Positions 15,989-24,323 are shown, numbered from the stretch's first letter. The stretch is DNA of 29,408 nt from Legionellaceae bacterium (GCA_030696465.1 JAUYSE010000034.1:1-29408); one strand, 5' to 3'. Numbers and translations: made by a program. The notes: generated by a model not told the origin, from the letters alone.

Positions 15989-17221
15989 ATGTCAAGTGCT
16001 TATCAGCGCAATATTACGCCCCATCTGCTGGAGCTTATGAAAAAATTCCCGGCTATTGCTATTATTGGAGCCAGACAAGTTGGGAAAACCACGTTAGCCA
16101 AGACAGTGGGGCATGATTTTACCTATGTTGATTTGGAAAAACCCAGTGATTATGACCGAGTAACACGTGATCCGGATTTTTTTTTAAAGCAGTTTCCATC
16201 AAAGATTATTTTTGATGAGGCTCAGTTTTACCCTGAATTATTTGCAGTCTTAAGAGGCGCTATCGATGAAAAACGACAAGAAAAAGGACGCTTTATAATT
16301 ACGGGTTCTAGCAGTACTGAGTTATTGCGAAACGTTTCAGAAAGTTTGCCCGGGCGCATAGCAATTATTGAGCTGGGTACACTGAAGGCTAATGAGTTAT
16401 TTCATGAGCCGCTCAGTGATTTTTATCAACAATTTAAACAACCGCTTAGCAAGGAAAACTTTAACATTGCATCTCAGCCTCGAAGTTTTGATCAAATACA
16501 AGAAGCCTGGTTTAAGGGGGGGTACCCTGAGCCATGGCAGATGAATGATGATAGTTATTATCAAGAATGGATGGTTAATTACGAAACCACTTACCTGAAT
16601 CGTGATATAGCCAGTCTATTTCCTAAGTTGGATAAAATCGCTTTTCGCAGGTTTATAACAATGTTGGGAGAACTTTCAAGTAAAATTTTGAATAAAAGTG
16701 ATATTGCTCGCTCAATTGCGGTTACACAGCCCACTATTGCAGATTATATTGATATCGCTGCTGGTACTTTTATCTGGCGATCAATACCTAGCTTTGAACA
16801 TAATGTGACAAAGCGTATTGTAAAAATGCCACGTGGACATATCCGTGATACGGGTTTGTTGCACCATCTTTTGCATATTGGAAGTTTAAGTCAGTTACAG
16901 TCAAGTATCATGGCAGGTTTTTCTTTTGAGGCGTTTGTGATTGAGGAAATTTTAAAAGGTTTACAAGATGCTCGGATACAAACGCACGCTTATTATTATC
17001 GTACTTACAGTGGTGCCGAAATTGACTTGGTTTTGGAGGGGAATTTTGGCATCTTACCTATTGAAATCAAGTATGGATCAACAATTTTAGCGCGACAATT
17101 GCGCGCGATGACAGAATTTATTCAAGAACATCATTTGCCATTTGGTGTTGTTGTAAATCAAGCAGAAAAAATAGAATGGCTTACAAAAGATATCATTCAG
17201 GTGCCCGTAGGCTATTTGTAA
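15989..17221 (+). CDS. AAA ATPase with DUF4143 C-terminal domain
   Basis: The 410-residue protein has the AAA_14 plus DUF4143 layout. Walker A is GARQVGKTT (27-35), Walker B is KIIFDEAQ (72-79) and a sensor-like RFIITGSSS lies at 101-109. The C-terminal part has GAEIDLVLEGNFGILPIEIK around 342-361, whose spaced acidic residues and ExK resemble a restriction-endonuclease-like core. The family is common and patchy in bacteria and archaea; no well-established role is known to me, so none is assigned. The ATG at 15989 has AGG about ten bases upstream. It has its own promoter and 18-base direct repeats on both sides. It separates ruvB from whatever once preceded it, so recent insertion is possible. 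Confidence 0.88.
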   Translation: MSSAYQRNITPHLLELMKKFPAIAIIGARQVGKTTLAKTVGHDFTYVDLEKPSDYDRVTRDPDFFLKQFPSKIIFDEAQFYPELFAVLRGAIDEKRQEKGRFIITGSSSTELLRNVSESLPGRIAIIELGTLKANELFHEPLSDFYQQFKQPLSKENFNIASQPRSFDQIQEAWFKGGYPEPWQMNDDSYYQEWMVNYETTYLNRDIASLFPKLDKIAFRRFITMLGELSSKILNKSDIARSIAVTQPTIADYIDIAAGTFIWRSIPSFEHNVTKRIVKMPRGHIRDTGLLHHLLHIGSLSQLQSSIMAGFSFEAFVIEEILKGLQDARIQTHAYYYRTYSGAEIDLVLEGNFGILPIEIKYGSTILARQLRAMTEFIQEHHLPFGVVVNQAEKIEWLTKDIIQVPVGYL

Positions 17222-17292
17222 CACTCAATCTGATAACTTATGTGCATCACGAGCCTCTATTTCAGCGCAAATTAAAAGGGGACAGACGTGGA

Positions 17293-17310
17293 GAAATTCC
17301 CCGTATAGGT
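17293..17310 (+). repeat. Right copy of the 18-base direct repeat bracketing the DUF4143 gene
   Basis: Partner of 15680-15697, matching at 16 of 18 positions. Its last base overlaps the -35 box of the ruvB promoter. Confidence 0.5.
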
Positions 17311-17337
17311 TGTCTCATTCCAGAAGTATGATAGAAT
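17310..17337 (+). promoter_or_regulatory. Probable promoter of ruvB-tol
   Basis: TTGTCT (17310-17315), a 16-base spacer and TAGAAT (17332-17337). The predicted transcript starts near 17344, before the GAGGGAAC ribosome site and the ATG at 17370. It could drive ruvB and the whole tol cluster, as no gap follows until tolB. Confidence 0.5.
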
Positions 17338-17369
17338 ATTCACCATGCATGCGAAGGGGTGAGGGAACT

Positions 17370-18407
17370 ATGTTAGAAAGGGATGACCTTGTCGTTGCGG
17401 AGTCCACTCGTTCCGAAGAAACATTTGATAGAGCCATGCGTCCCTTGACCTTGTCAGAATACATTGGTCAAGATGTAGTGCGTGAGCAAATGCAGATTTT
17501 TATAGATGCTGCTAAGAACAGACGGCAGGCGCTGGATCATGTGTTGGTATTTGGGCCACCTGGTCTAGGAAAAACCACCTTGGCGACTATTATTGCGCAT
17601 GAATTAGGGGTAAACTTGCGCCATACCTCCGGGCCAGTCATAGAGCGGCCAGGGGATATTGCGGCCCTGGTAACGAATTTACAAGAAAACGACGTGTTGT
17701 TTATTGATGAAATTCATAGGCTGAGTCCAGTAGTCGAAGAAATACTCTATCCCGCGATGGAAGATTATAAACTAGATATCGTGATTGGAGAGGGGCCGGC
17801 TGCACGATCTATTAAATTGGATTTGCCGCCCTTTACCATAATCGGCGCCACTACGCGAGCAGGGTTGCTCACGTCACCATTACGCGATCGTTTTGGTATT
17901 GTGCAGCGCTTAGAGTTTTACTCGGTAGAAGCGTTAACCCAAGTGGTGTTACGCTCTGCGCGTATGTTGGGTGTGGAGGCAGAAGCGTTAGGCGCGCAAG
18001 AGATAGCGCGACGCTCGCGAGGAACGCCCAGAATTGCCAACCGCTTATTGCGACGTGTGCGTGATTATGTCGAAGTAAAGGGTGATGGTGTTATTACTGA
18101 GAAGTTTGCAAAAGACGCGCTAGAAATGTTAGCGGTAGATAAACATGGTTTAGATATGATGGATAGAACGTTATTAATGGCGATTTTAGATCGCTTTGAG
18201 GGTGGGCCAGTTGGTATTGAAAGCATGGCGGCTTCTATTGGTGAAGAGCGTGGCACTATCGAAGAGGTCATTGAGCCATTTTTAATTCAACAAGGATTCT
18301 TAACGCGAACCCCGCGTGGGCGTGTAGCAACCGCACTGGCATATGAACATTTTGGGCGTATATCAAGTGCGAAAAATATAGACTCAAAGGAGGAAGTAGA
18401 TGGGTAG
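17370..18407 (+). CDS. ruvB: Holliday junction branch migration ATPase RuvB
   Basis: RuvB is the hexameric motor that, with RuvA, drives branch migration of Holliday junctions in recombinational repair. The 345-residue product shows Walker A GPPGLGKTT (62-70), Walker B LFIDEIHR (110-117), sensor and arginine-finger region TTRAGLLTSPLRDRFGI (161-177), and the C-terminal winged helix ending LIQQGFLTRTPRGR. ATG 17370 is chosen because GAGGGAAC lies just upstream and MLERDDLVVA matches known starts; the frame reaches an upstream ATG at 17329 and a TTG at 17310, inside the promoter. ruvC and ruvA, often directly upstream, are not in the window. The last 8 bases overlap tolQ. Confidence 0.97.
   Translation: MLERDDLVVAESTRSEETFDRAMRPLTLSEYIGQDVVREQMQIFIDAAKNRRQALDHVLVFGPPGLGKTTLATIIAHELGVNLRHTSGPVIERPGDIAALVTNLQENDVLFIDEIHRLSPVVEEILYPAMEDYKLDIVIGEGPAARSIKLDLPPFTIIGATTRAGLLTSPLRDRFGIVQRLEFYSVEALTQVVLRSARMLGVEAEALGAQEIARRSRGTPRIANRLLRRVRDYVEVKGDGVITEKFAKDALEMLAVDKHGLDMMDRTLLMAILDRFEGGPVGIESMAASIGEERGTIEEVIEPFLIQQGFLTRTPRGRVATALAYEHFGRISSAKNIDSKEEVDG
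18386..18393 (+). promoter_or_regulatory. Strong ribosome binding site of tolQ
   Basis: AAAGGAGG lies six bases before the tolQ ATG and inside the end of ruvB. It is the closest match to the full anti-16S sequence seen in the window. It fixes the tolQ start and suggests efficient initiation despite the overlap. Confidence 0.8.
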
Positions 18408-19074
18408 TCATGTGGGCTTATTTTCCTATTTTTTACAAGCAGGCTGGGTCGTTAAATCGGTCATGTTTTTGTTATTAGCCTGTTCAGTATGGTCATGGAC
18501 CTTAATTATCCAAAGATATTGGTTTTTTAATAAAAAATCGCAGGGATGTCAGGCTTTCTTGAAACGCTTTTGGCGCAGTAAAGATTTATCACGCCTCTAT
18601 GGGGATGTAGATAAAAATTTAGAGGGTGAAGATGGCGCCGCTTTGATATTTCACGCAGGGTTTAAAGAATATTTACGCTTACGCGAAGGCGAAGTAATTG
18701 CTTTAGAACCTATTACTCGCGTGATGGAGATTGCGCAAGCCAAAGAAGCGCAACAAATGCAGTTGCATCTGCCATTTTTTGCTTCGGTAGGGTCTATTTC
18801 TCCGTATGTCGGTTTGTTCGGCACTGTTTGGGGGATTATGACCTCGTTTCAAGCCTTGGGGCAGGCACAACAGGCGACGATTGCCATGGTAGCGCCAGGT
18901 ATTTCGGAAGCATTGGTAGCAACTGCTTTGGGATTGTTTACAGCGATTCCGGCGGTTATTGCGTACAATCGATACACCACAACGTCTAATACCTTGTTAG
19001 ATAATTATGTGGTGTTTCAAGAAGAATTATTGGCTCTGATAGAGCAACAAACGACAGCGACCGTACGAGGCTAG
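18400..19074 (+). CDS. tolQ: Tol-Pal system proton channel protein TolQ
   Basis: TolQ is an inner-membrane protein related to ExbB and MotA. It forms with TolR the proton-driven motor that energises TolA for outer-membrane constriction and integrity. The 224 residues show three membrane segments: SVMFLLLACSVWSWTLIIQ near 20-38, then after a cytoplasmic loop the family core LPFFASVGSISPYVGLFGTVWGIMTSF, and finally GISEALVATALGLFTAIPAVIAYN. Length and order match E. coli TolQ. Translation starts at ATG 18400, which overlaps the ruvB stop. The usual ybgC thioesterase gene before tolQ is absent; ruvB is directly upstream. Confidence 0.96.
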   Translation: MGSHVGLFSYFLQAGWVVKSVMFLLLACSVWSWTLIIQRYWFFNKKSQGCQAFLKRFWRSKDLSRLYGDVDKNLEGEDGAALIFHAGFKEYLRLREGEVIALEPITRVMEIAQAKEAQQMQLHLPFFASVGSISPYVGLFGTVWGIMTSFQALGQAQQATIAMVAPGISEALVATALGLFTAIPAVIAYNRYTTTSNTLLDNYVVFQEELLALIEQQTTATVRG

Positions 19075-19075
19075 C

Positions 19076-19537
19076 ATGCGTAAAAGGCAGAGAGAAACGC
19101 CAAAATCAGATATTAATGTGGTGCCCTATATCGATGTGATGTTGGTATTATTAGTAATTTTTATGATCACAGCACCTATGTTGTCTCAAGGGGTGACCGT
19201 TGATCTCCCTAAAACAGCAAGTACTGAAACTTTATCCAGTGAAGATCGAGAACCGATCATTGTCTCCGTCGATAAAACGGGTAATTATTATTTGAATATT
19301 TCAGATGCACCTGAAATGCCAATGGAAGATACGGCGTTAGTAACCCGTGTTGCGGCCGAGTTAATTGTGGCAAAAGAAGCCCATCAGCGGTTACCTGTTT
19401 TGGTGAAAGGCGATCAAGGGGTTCCCTACGGAAAGGTGGTGCTTGCCATGGGTTTATTAAAACAAGCAGGTGCTGAACAAGTAGGCTTACTCACAGAGTC
19501 TTCTGCAGAGGCATCGGAAGACGAGGTGACCGTATGA
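19076..19537 (+). CDS. tolR: Tol-Pal system protein TolR
   Basis: TolR is a single-span inner-membrane protein with a periplasmic domain, related to ExbD and MotB. The essential proton-path aspartate is in SDINVVPYIDVMLVLLVIFMI (Asp20, equal to Asp23 in E. coli TolR). The periplasmic part (TVDLPKTAS, then IIVSVDKTGNYYLN, and LPVLVKGDQGVPYGKVVLAM near the end) is typical of the ExbD fold. It begins one base after the tolQ stop and ends in an ATGA overlap with tolA, so the three are probably made in step. The length (153 residues) is close to normal. Confidence 0.96.
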   Translation: MRKRQRETPKSDINVVPYIDVMLVLLVIFMITAPMLSQGVTVDLPKTASTETLSSEDREPIIVSVDKTGNYYLNISDAPEMPMEDTALVTRVAAELIVAKEAHQRLPVLVKGDQGVPYGKVVLAMGLLKQAGAEQVGLLTESSAEASEDEVTV

Positions 19538-20490
19538 TAATAAAATCTTTAGATATTAATTATCGCCAAGCTTTTGGATTGGCCTTAGGTTTACACCTGG
19601 CTCTGTTAATATTATTGTTTTGGGAGCCGAGTAGCCCAGAAAATGGCATGGCCGCGAAAGGCCCAGTAATGGTAAATTTACCTACCCCGTCGGTGGTGCA
19701 CGCAGTAAGTGTAGATGGGCAAGCGGTACAAGAGGCGGTAGAATCTTTAAAACAGGCCAAGGAAGTTGCTAAACAAGCAGAAATGAAGCAGCAAGCCGCA
19801 TTGCAAAAACAAGCAGAAATGGCAAAACAGGCACGTTTACAGGAAGAGCATCGTTTAAAAGAGTTAAAAATACAAAATGATACTTTGGCATTGCGCCACA
19901 AAAAACAATTAGAGGAAGAACAGCGCCATTTAAAAGAGTTAGAGGCGAAGAAGGCCGCTGAAGCTCAGAAATTAGCGCAGTTACAACAAGAGACTCTAAA
20001 GCAAGAAGCGTTACGTAAAAAACAAGCATTGGAAGCGGCAGCGGTAGAAAAATCAGCAAAGAAAAAAGCAGAAGCGGCGAAAGCAGAAGCGGCAAAAGTA
20101 GTGACTAAGACAGCTTCTTCAAGTGAGAAACCCGCGGTAGCGGCACAGCCTACCGGTGGCCAACTACCGGTTGCTACGGGCACTGATCCTAGAATGGCTT
20201 CTGTGATTGATCGCTATAAATCTTTAATTGTATCGGCCATTGGACAACAGTGGATTCTACCGGATAATGTTGCGCCGGGTTTGTCTAGTCAGTTTCGGAT
20301 TCGTTTAGCGCCCAATGGTAGCGTATTAGAAGTGAGTTTACTGCGCAGCAGTGGGGACGCTTTACTGGATCGTTCTGCAGAAATGGCCATCCATAAGGCA
20401 TCGCCGCTTCCTGTGCCATCAGATAGAGAAACTTTTGCAATGTTCCGTGATATTAGTTTGACGGTACGTCCAGAGAATGTGAGGGGGTAA
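19534..20490 (+). CDS. tolA: Tol-Pal system protein TolA
   Basis: TolA spans the periplasm, linking the TolQR motor to TolB and Pal at the outer membrane. Of 318 residues, about 14-32 form the membrane anchor (FGLALGLHLALLILLFWEP). Residues about 65-195 are an Ala/Lys/Gln/Glu-rich stretch expected to form a long helix. Residues about 225-318 are the globular TolA-III domain (MASVIDRYKSLIVSAIGQQWILP, FRIRLAPNGSVLEVSLLRSSGD, AEMAIHKASPLPVP). The protein is shorter than E. coli TolA mainly because the helix is shorter. Overlap with tolR is 4 bases. A long opposite-strand frame here only reflects the low-complexity codons. Confidence 0.95.
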   Translation: MIIKSLDINYRQAFGLALGLHLALLILLFWEPSSPENGMAAKGPVMVNLPTPSVVHAVSVDGQAVQEAVESLKQAKEVAKQAEMKQQAALQKQAEMAKQARLQEEHRLKELKIQNDTLALRHKKQLEEEQRHLKELEAKKAAEAQKLAQLQQETLKQEALRKKQALEAAAVEKSAKKKAEAAKAEAAKVVTKTASSSEKPAVAAQPTGGQLPVATGTDPRMASVIDRYKSLIVSAIGQQWILPDNVAPGLSSQFRIRLAPNGSVLEVSLLRSSGDALLDRSAEMAIHKASPLPVPSDRETFAMFRDISLTVRPENVRG

Positions 20491-20494
20491 TATA

Positions 20495-21748
20495 GTGAAG
20501 CGTTGGTTATGTTGTATGGGGCTTTGGTTATGCGCGCAAGCCACCTATGCCTTAGATTTAGAGTTAACACAAGGCGTGAGCTCGGCACTGCCTATTGCTG
20601 TTGATAGTTTTGGTCAAGATACCTCAGCACAAATGTTGTCAGAAGTCATTCGCAATGATTTGCGTTTATCTGGGCAATTTAAATTGATCCCTGGCCCTGC
20701 AGGTGCGTCCGCGATGATGTGGCGACAATCAGGGGCGGATAGTGTCGTGATTGGACAAGTTCGACCGATAGGCGCTGGGCGTTATAGTGTGCATACCAGC
20801 TTACTAGATACCGTCACCCAAGGGCGTCCTTTATTATCAAGAGATTTTGAAGTATCGCAAGCCGAATTACGCCCACTGGCGCATTTTATCAGTGATTTGG
20901 TGTATGAAAAACTGACGGGTGAACGAGGTATTTTTTCCACGCGAATTGCGTATATATTAGTGCAGCATTTGCCAGAGGGACGTACACGTTATGCTTTAGA
21001 GGTCGCGGACTCAGACGGATATAATCCACAAAATTTATTAATGTCATCAGAACCCATTATGTCGCCTGCTTGGTCGCCAGATGGACGGTACATTGCTTGC
21101 GTCTCTTTTGAAAAGCGTAAAGCACAAATTTATACCATTGAATTAGCGACCGGTCGTCGTCGTTTGATTACGGACTTCCCTGGAATCAACGGTGCGCCAA
21201 CTTGGTCGCCGGATGGTCGAAGTTTGGCGTTGGTATTATCAAAAAGTGGTGCCCCCAAAATTTATAAATTAGATTTGAGTACAGGGCAAATGCAGCAATT
21301 GACCTTTGGTTCATCCATTGATACTGAGCCGCGCTATACGTCAGATGGTCAGCATATTATTTTCACTTCTGGTCGTGGTGGTTCGCCCCAAGTATATCAA
21401 TTATCTTTGCGTGATAATCAAATTACGCGTTTGACTTATGATGGAGATTATAACGCACGTGCAACCTTGAGTCCGAATCGACAATATTTAGTAATGTTGC
21501 ATCGTCAGGATGGTCATTACAATATTGCAGTGCAGAACATGGGACAAAATACTATCATGCCATTAACCCATTCGGTATTAGATGAATCCCCCTCTATTTC
21601 ACCGAATGGTCGCTTAGTCTTATATGCGACACGTGAGGGCGCAAATGGAGAGCTCGGAGTGGTATCGGTAGATGGTCGAATCCGTATGCGTCTACCTTCG
21701 GCACAAGGCGATATACAAGAGCCAGCGTGGTCTCCTTATTTAGGATAG
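20495..21748 (+). CDS. tolB: Tol-Pal system periplasmic protein TolB
   Basis: TolB is a periplasmic beta-propeller that binds Pal and the C-terminus of TolA. The 417-residue precursor starts at a GTG (20495-20497) with GAGGGGG seven bases upstream. A signal peptide ends at TYALDLELTQG (cleavage after YA-L near 20). The N-terminal domain (DSFGQDTSAQMLSEVIRNDLRLSGQFKLI) is followed by WD-like TolB repeats: PAWSPDGRYIACVSF, PTWSPDGRSLALVLS, PRYTSDGQHIIFTSG, ATLSPNRQYLVMLH, PSISPNGRLVLYAT. The gene that usually follows, pal, is not here; a nuclease gene begins four bases later. Confidence 0.95.
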   Translation: MKRWLCCMGLWLCAQATYALDLELTQGVSSALPIAVDSFGQDTSAQMLSEVIRNDLRLSGQFKLIPGPAGASAMMWRQSGADSVVIGQVRPIGAGRYSVHTSLLDTVTQGRPLLSRDFEVSQAELRPLAHFISDLVYEKLTGERGIFSTRIAYILVQHLPEGRTRYALEVADSDGYNPQNLLMSSEPIMSPAWSPDGRYIACVSFEKRKAQIYTIELATGRRRLITDFPGINGAPTWSPDGRSLALVLSKSGAPKIYKLDLSTGQMQQLTFGSSIDTEPRYTSDGQHIIFTSGRGGSPQVYQLSLRDNQITRLTYDGDYNARATLSPNRQYLVMLHRQDGHYNIAVQNMGQNTIMPLTHSVLDESPSISPNGRLVLYATREGANGELGVVSVDGRIRMRLPSAQGDIQEPAWSPYLG

Positions 21749-21752
21749 TGTT

Positions 21753-22565
21753 GTGTTGATACGGTTGTTATGGTGTATATGCTTATGCTTTCCCTGGTAT
21801 TCTTGGGCCTGGAATGCGACGGGACATAGGCTCATTGCCTTGATTGCTTATCAGCAACTCACTCCGCAAGCGAAAGTACATGTACAGCATTTAATGCGTG
21901 AGCGATCACGCAGAGTATCACAAGCCGACTGGGCTAACTTAGCGGTTTGGTTAGATAGACAGCGTTGTACCTCGACTTTTCGACCTTGTTATCGTAAATA
22001 TCATTATATTGATATCCCCTATAGTGTGGATGGAACGCCTCCCAAAGCACTAGCCTCTGAGAATGCCGTGTGGGCAATACAACATTCTATGCAGGCATTC
22101 CCCAGTGCGAGTGAGGCGCAAAAACGTTTATACTTGAAAATTTTGCTACATGTCGTTGGCGATATTCATCAACCCATGCATGCGATTAGTTATTATAGCA
22201 AACGCTTCCCGGAGGGGGATCAGGGTGGGAATCTTTGGTACTTAGGAACCAATACAGTGGCGAATAATTTGCATGCGTATTGGGATCAGGGCAGTGGTTG
22301 GTTACAATCAGGTGCTTTACAACGCATTAAAGTATTAAAACGAACGGCAAAGCGCATTAGTAAGAAGTGGCCTTGTGTTAAGGGGCCAATGGATCCCGCT
22401 CGCTGGGCCAATGAGTCTCATCATATCGCGCAGGAATTCGCGTATATGGTTCCTCCTTTTGTGGTGCCTAGCGCCGCGTATCGTCAACAGGTAAGGCTGA
22501 TTACGGAAAGACGGATTGCGCTCGCGGGCTGTCGTCTGGGGCAAGTATTGAATCAGGTGCTGTGA
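21753..22565 (+). CDS. Secreted S1/P1-type zinc nuclease
   Basis: S1/P1 family enzymes are trinuclear-zinc nucleases or phosphodiesterases, related to phospholipase C, that act outside the cytoplasm. The 270-residue precursor has a signal peptide ending at SWA-W near 19/20, so the mature chain starts with the zinc-binding Trp (Trp20, WNATGHRLIALIA). The other ligands are visible: His25, Asp68 (LAVWLD), His84 (YHYIDIP), His133, Asp137 and His143 (HVVGDIHQPMH), and His174 and Asp178 (NLHAYWD). All zinc positions therefore seem intact. The start is GTG 21753, four bases after the tolB stop, so it is probably co-transcribed with the tol genes. Its likely role is degrading external or periplasmic nucleic acids for nutrients; this is inference. 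Confidence 0.9.
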   Translation: MLIRLLWCICLCFPWYSWAWNATGHRLIALIAYQQLTPQAKVHVQHLMRERSRRVSQADWANLAVWLDRQRCTSTFRPCYRKYHYIDIPYSVDGTPPKALASENAVWAIQHSMQAFPSASEAQKRLYLKILLHVVGDIHQPMHAISYYSKRFPEGDQGGNLWYLGTNTVANNLHAYWDQGSGWLQSGALQRIKVLKRTAKRISKKWPCVKGPMDPARWANESHHIAQEFAYMVPPFVVPSAAYRQQVRLITERRIALAGCRLGQVLNQVL

Positions 22566-22632
22566 ATATCTTAACAACCATCCACATTTTATAGTCTATA
22601 CTCATAAATAAGCACACAAGAGGAGTGTTATT

Positions 22633-22830
22633 ATGAGTCTGCGACGCGGGCATGTTGAGATAAATGCAGAAAATATCTGGGACATGCAGGATGGTATTGA
22701 GGAAAGCCAGGAGCATTTGTCTCGACGTCGCGATGTTCGTAAACGCCTAGAGCGGCGTTTAGAAAAACAACGTTTGAAAGCTGAGCTTGAAGACGAATTG
22801 GATCGAGGCTTTCAGTGGGATGAAGATTAA
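22633..22830 (+). CDS. Small charged protein, PA3496-like
   Basis: This is a 65-residue, very highly charged protein. Its middle and end (RRDVRKRLERRLEKQRLKAE, then LEDELDRGFQW) form one predicted amphipathic helix. The pattern resembles the PA3496 family of small gammaproteobacterial proteins annotated as putative envelope-integrity proteins; the match rests on the Arg/Leu/Glu pattern only. AGGAG at 22621-22625 precedes the ATG by seven bases, so it is very likely translated. A TATACT at 22597-22602 could serve as its own -10 box. It lies 67 bases after the nuclease gene and converges with the orphan gene at 22856. Confidence 0.65.
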   Translation: MSLRRGHVEINAENIWDMQDGIEESQEHLSRRRDVRKRLERRLEKQRLKAELEDELDRGFQWDED

Positions 22831-22855
22831 GGTTCTGACTTATATTTCCTTGTTA

Positions 22856-24193
22856 TTAAACGGAAGGCTGGATTGAGACGGGTTGCATTACCGGAACAGT
22901 ATTTTCGGCAGTGCTAAGCTTACCAGTTGGGTTTATCGTTATATGTGGAAGCGTATTGTTTTGGCGATAGTACTCTACTATAACCGATAAATTCGGTTGG
23001 ACAGCAAGTTCTATAAAAGATAGCGGTGTATTAGGGCTGAGAAGGCGGTCCTCTCTTGCCCTTTCATACAAGCTTGTTGCCTGTGATTCTAATTCCGTGA
23101 AAATCGTCAGTGCTTCAGCAATAGAGCATGGTTGTTTGGGTAGTGCTAACAAATTTTCAAGTACAGTAGGTTGGTAAGTTGGTGTTACACTGGTGTAGCA
23201 TAGACATACTGTAAAGTTTTGTAAGTATATCCCTTGAGTTTCGATTGGTAGACTATCAAACCAGACTTGGATCTCCGCACCATCTTTTCGAGTATATCTT
23301 CTCATTAACGCACCTAGCCTTGCCAGATAAGGATGAGATACTCCCAGTTGTTCGCATCTGAAAGATAAATAGCGATCTAATACTCGATGCTTTGGATCTT
23401 TCCAGAACTGTGTTTGAATTTCTTTTTGTAAGGCGAAAATACACTGGGCGACAGGCTCGGTCAGTGTAATAGAGCCTCGTGGGTTTGCGTGTCCATTTAA
23501 TCCTGCAATATTAATAATCCAACGAGCAAACCAGAGATTCAATTGTTCTAAAGAGAACGTTTGTGTTTCGATAGCCTGTTGTATAGAAGAGAGCATATTG
23601 TATCCCCCCTCCATATCTAATATATGTCTTGCGTGTGCACCCTTTAAAAAAGCATAAGGGAGCAAGGCTAATACTTCCGGACTTGCTCCTGCACAAATAG
23701 GGAGAATACCCGCATGATTTTTAACAAGATCACTAATGAAGTACTCACTATCAGAAGGTAGAGAAATATTCTGTTGATGGAGTACACGAATAGCTTCGTC
23801 AGATTTAGTAATGTAGCAACTGGCGAATAAACAGCGCTGAGCGATAGGCGATAAACGAGAGATAAACTGAGATAAGGTGGAAAAACTTTCCCTGCTCAGC
23901 GTATGCTCACCAGCTTGTGCAACCGTAAAGCGTTGGTAGGCGTTCTCGGTGCCTTCTATTAAAAGAGTTACACAATAGTGTCGTGATAATACCCGTTTAA
24001 TTTCAGAATTGATACTGGTAGTTGGGGCGGATACATTCGCTTGACTGGTAAATACGGAGTTATTTTGCAACCATGAAAGTTGATTTATCATACTAGGGGC
24101 TAGCATTAAGCCAGGAAAAACTTCTTGATAATAGGTTTCTATTAGGCGCTTAAAATCGGGCGTTGAACCGAAAAATGTTGTAGGATGTAGCAT
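22856..24193 (-). CDS. Orphan 445-residue protein, function unknown
   Basis: The family is not recognised. There is no signal peptide and no clear membrane segment. The sequence looks globular and mostly helical from about 85 to 410 (FSTLSQFISRLSPIAQRCLFA, ILPICAGASPEVLALLPYAF, LNLWFARWIINIAGLNGHA, HPYLARLGALMRRYTRK). Histidines and prolines stand out in NGHANPRGSITLTEP. The N-terminus (FKRLIETYYQEVFPGLMLAPS) reads as a helical start, and the last 35 residues are Pro/Thr-rich and probably flexible. The ATG at 24193 has AAAGGAAA upstream. It converges with the PA3496-like gene 25 bases away. No enzyme motif I know is present. A soluble cytoplasmic or secreted protein is possible; nothing in the sequence decides. 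Confidence 0.65.
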   Translation of the reverse strand: MLHPTTFFGSTPDFKRLIETYYQEVFPGLMLAPSMINQLSWLQNNSVFTSQANVSAPTTSINSEIKRVLSRHYCVTLLIEGTENAYQRFTVAQAGEHTLSRESFSTLSQFISRLSPIAQRCLFASCYITKSDEAIRVLHQQNISLPSDSEYFISDLVKNHAGILPICAGASPEVLALLPYAFLKGAHARHILDMEGGYNMLSSIQQAIETQTFSLEQLNLWFARWIINIAGLNGHANPRGSITLTEPVAQCIFALQKEIQTQFWKDPKHRVLDRYLSFRCEQLGVSHPYLARLGALMRRYTRKDGAEIQVWFDSLPIETQGIYLQNFTVCLCYTSVTPTYQPTVLENLLALPKQPCSIAEALTIFTELESQATSLYERAREDRLLSPNTPLSFIELAVQPNLSVIVEYYRQNNTLPHITINPTGKLSTAENTVPVMQPVSIQPSV

Positions 24194-24323
24194 TTTATTG
24201 GTTTCCTTTTTAAAGTAGCGTAGAGAGCCAAATTAGAGTTCTCGACAGGGAATCCTCGAGTGGTGTTTTTACGAGCACTATATCCGTAAAAGACAAAAGC
24301 TGGAAGCATTTGCAGCAATAATC

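Noticed and set aside
19560..20183. Several overlapping minus-strand reading frames opposite tolA
   Set aside because: They come from the repetitive Ala/Lys/Gln/Glu codons of TolA read backwards, giving Cys/Ala/Phe-rich or Leu-rich nonsense. TolA itself is clear.
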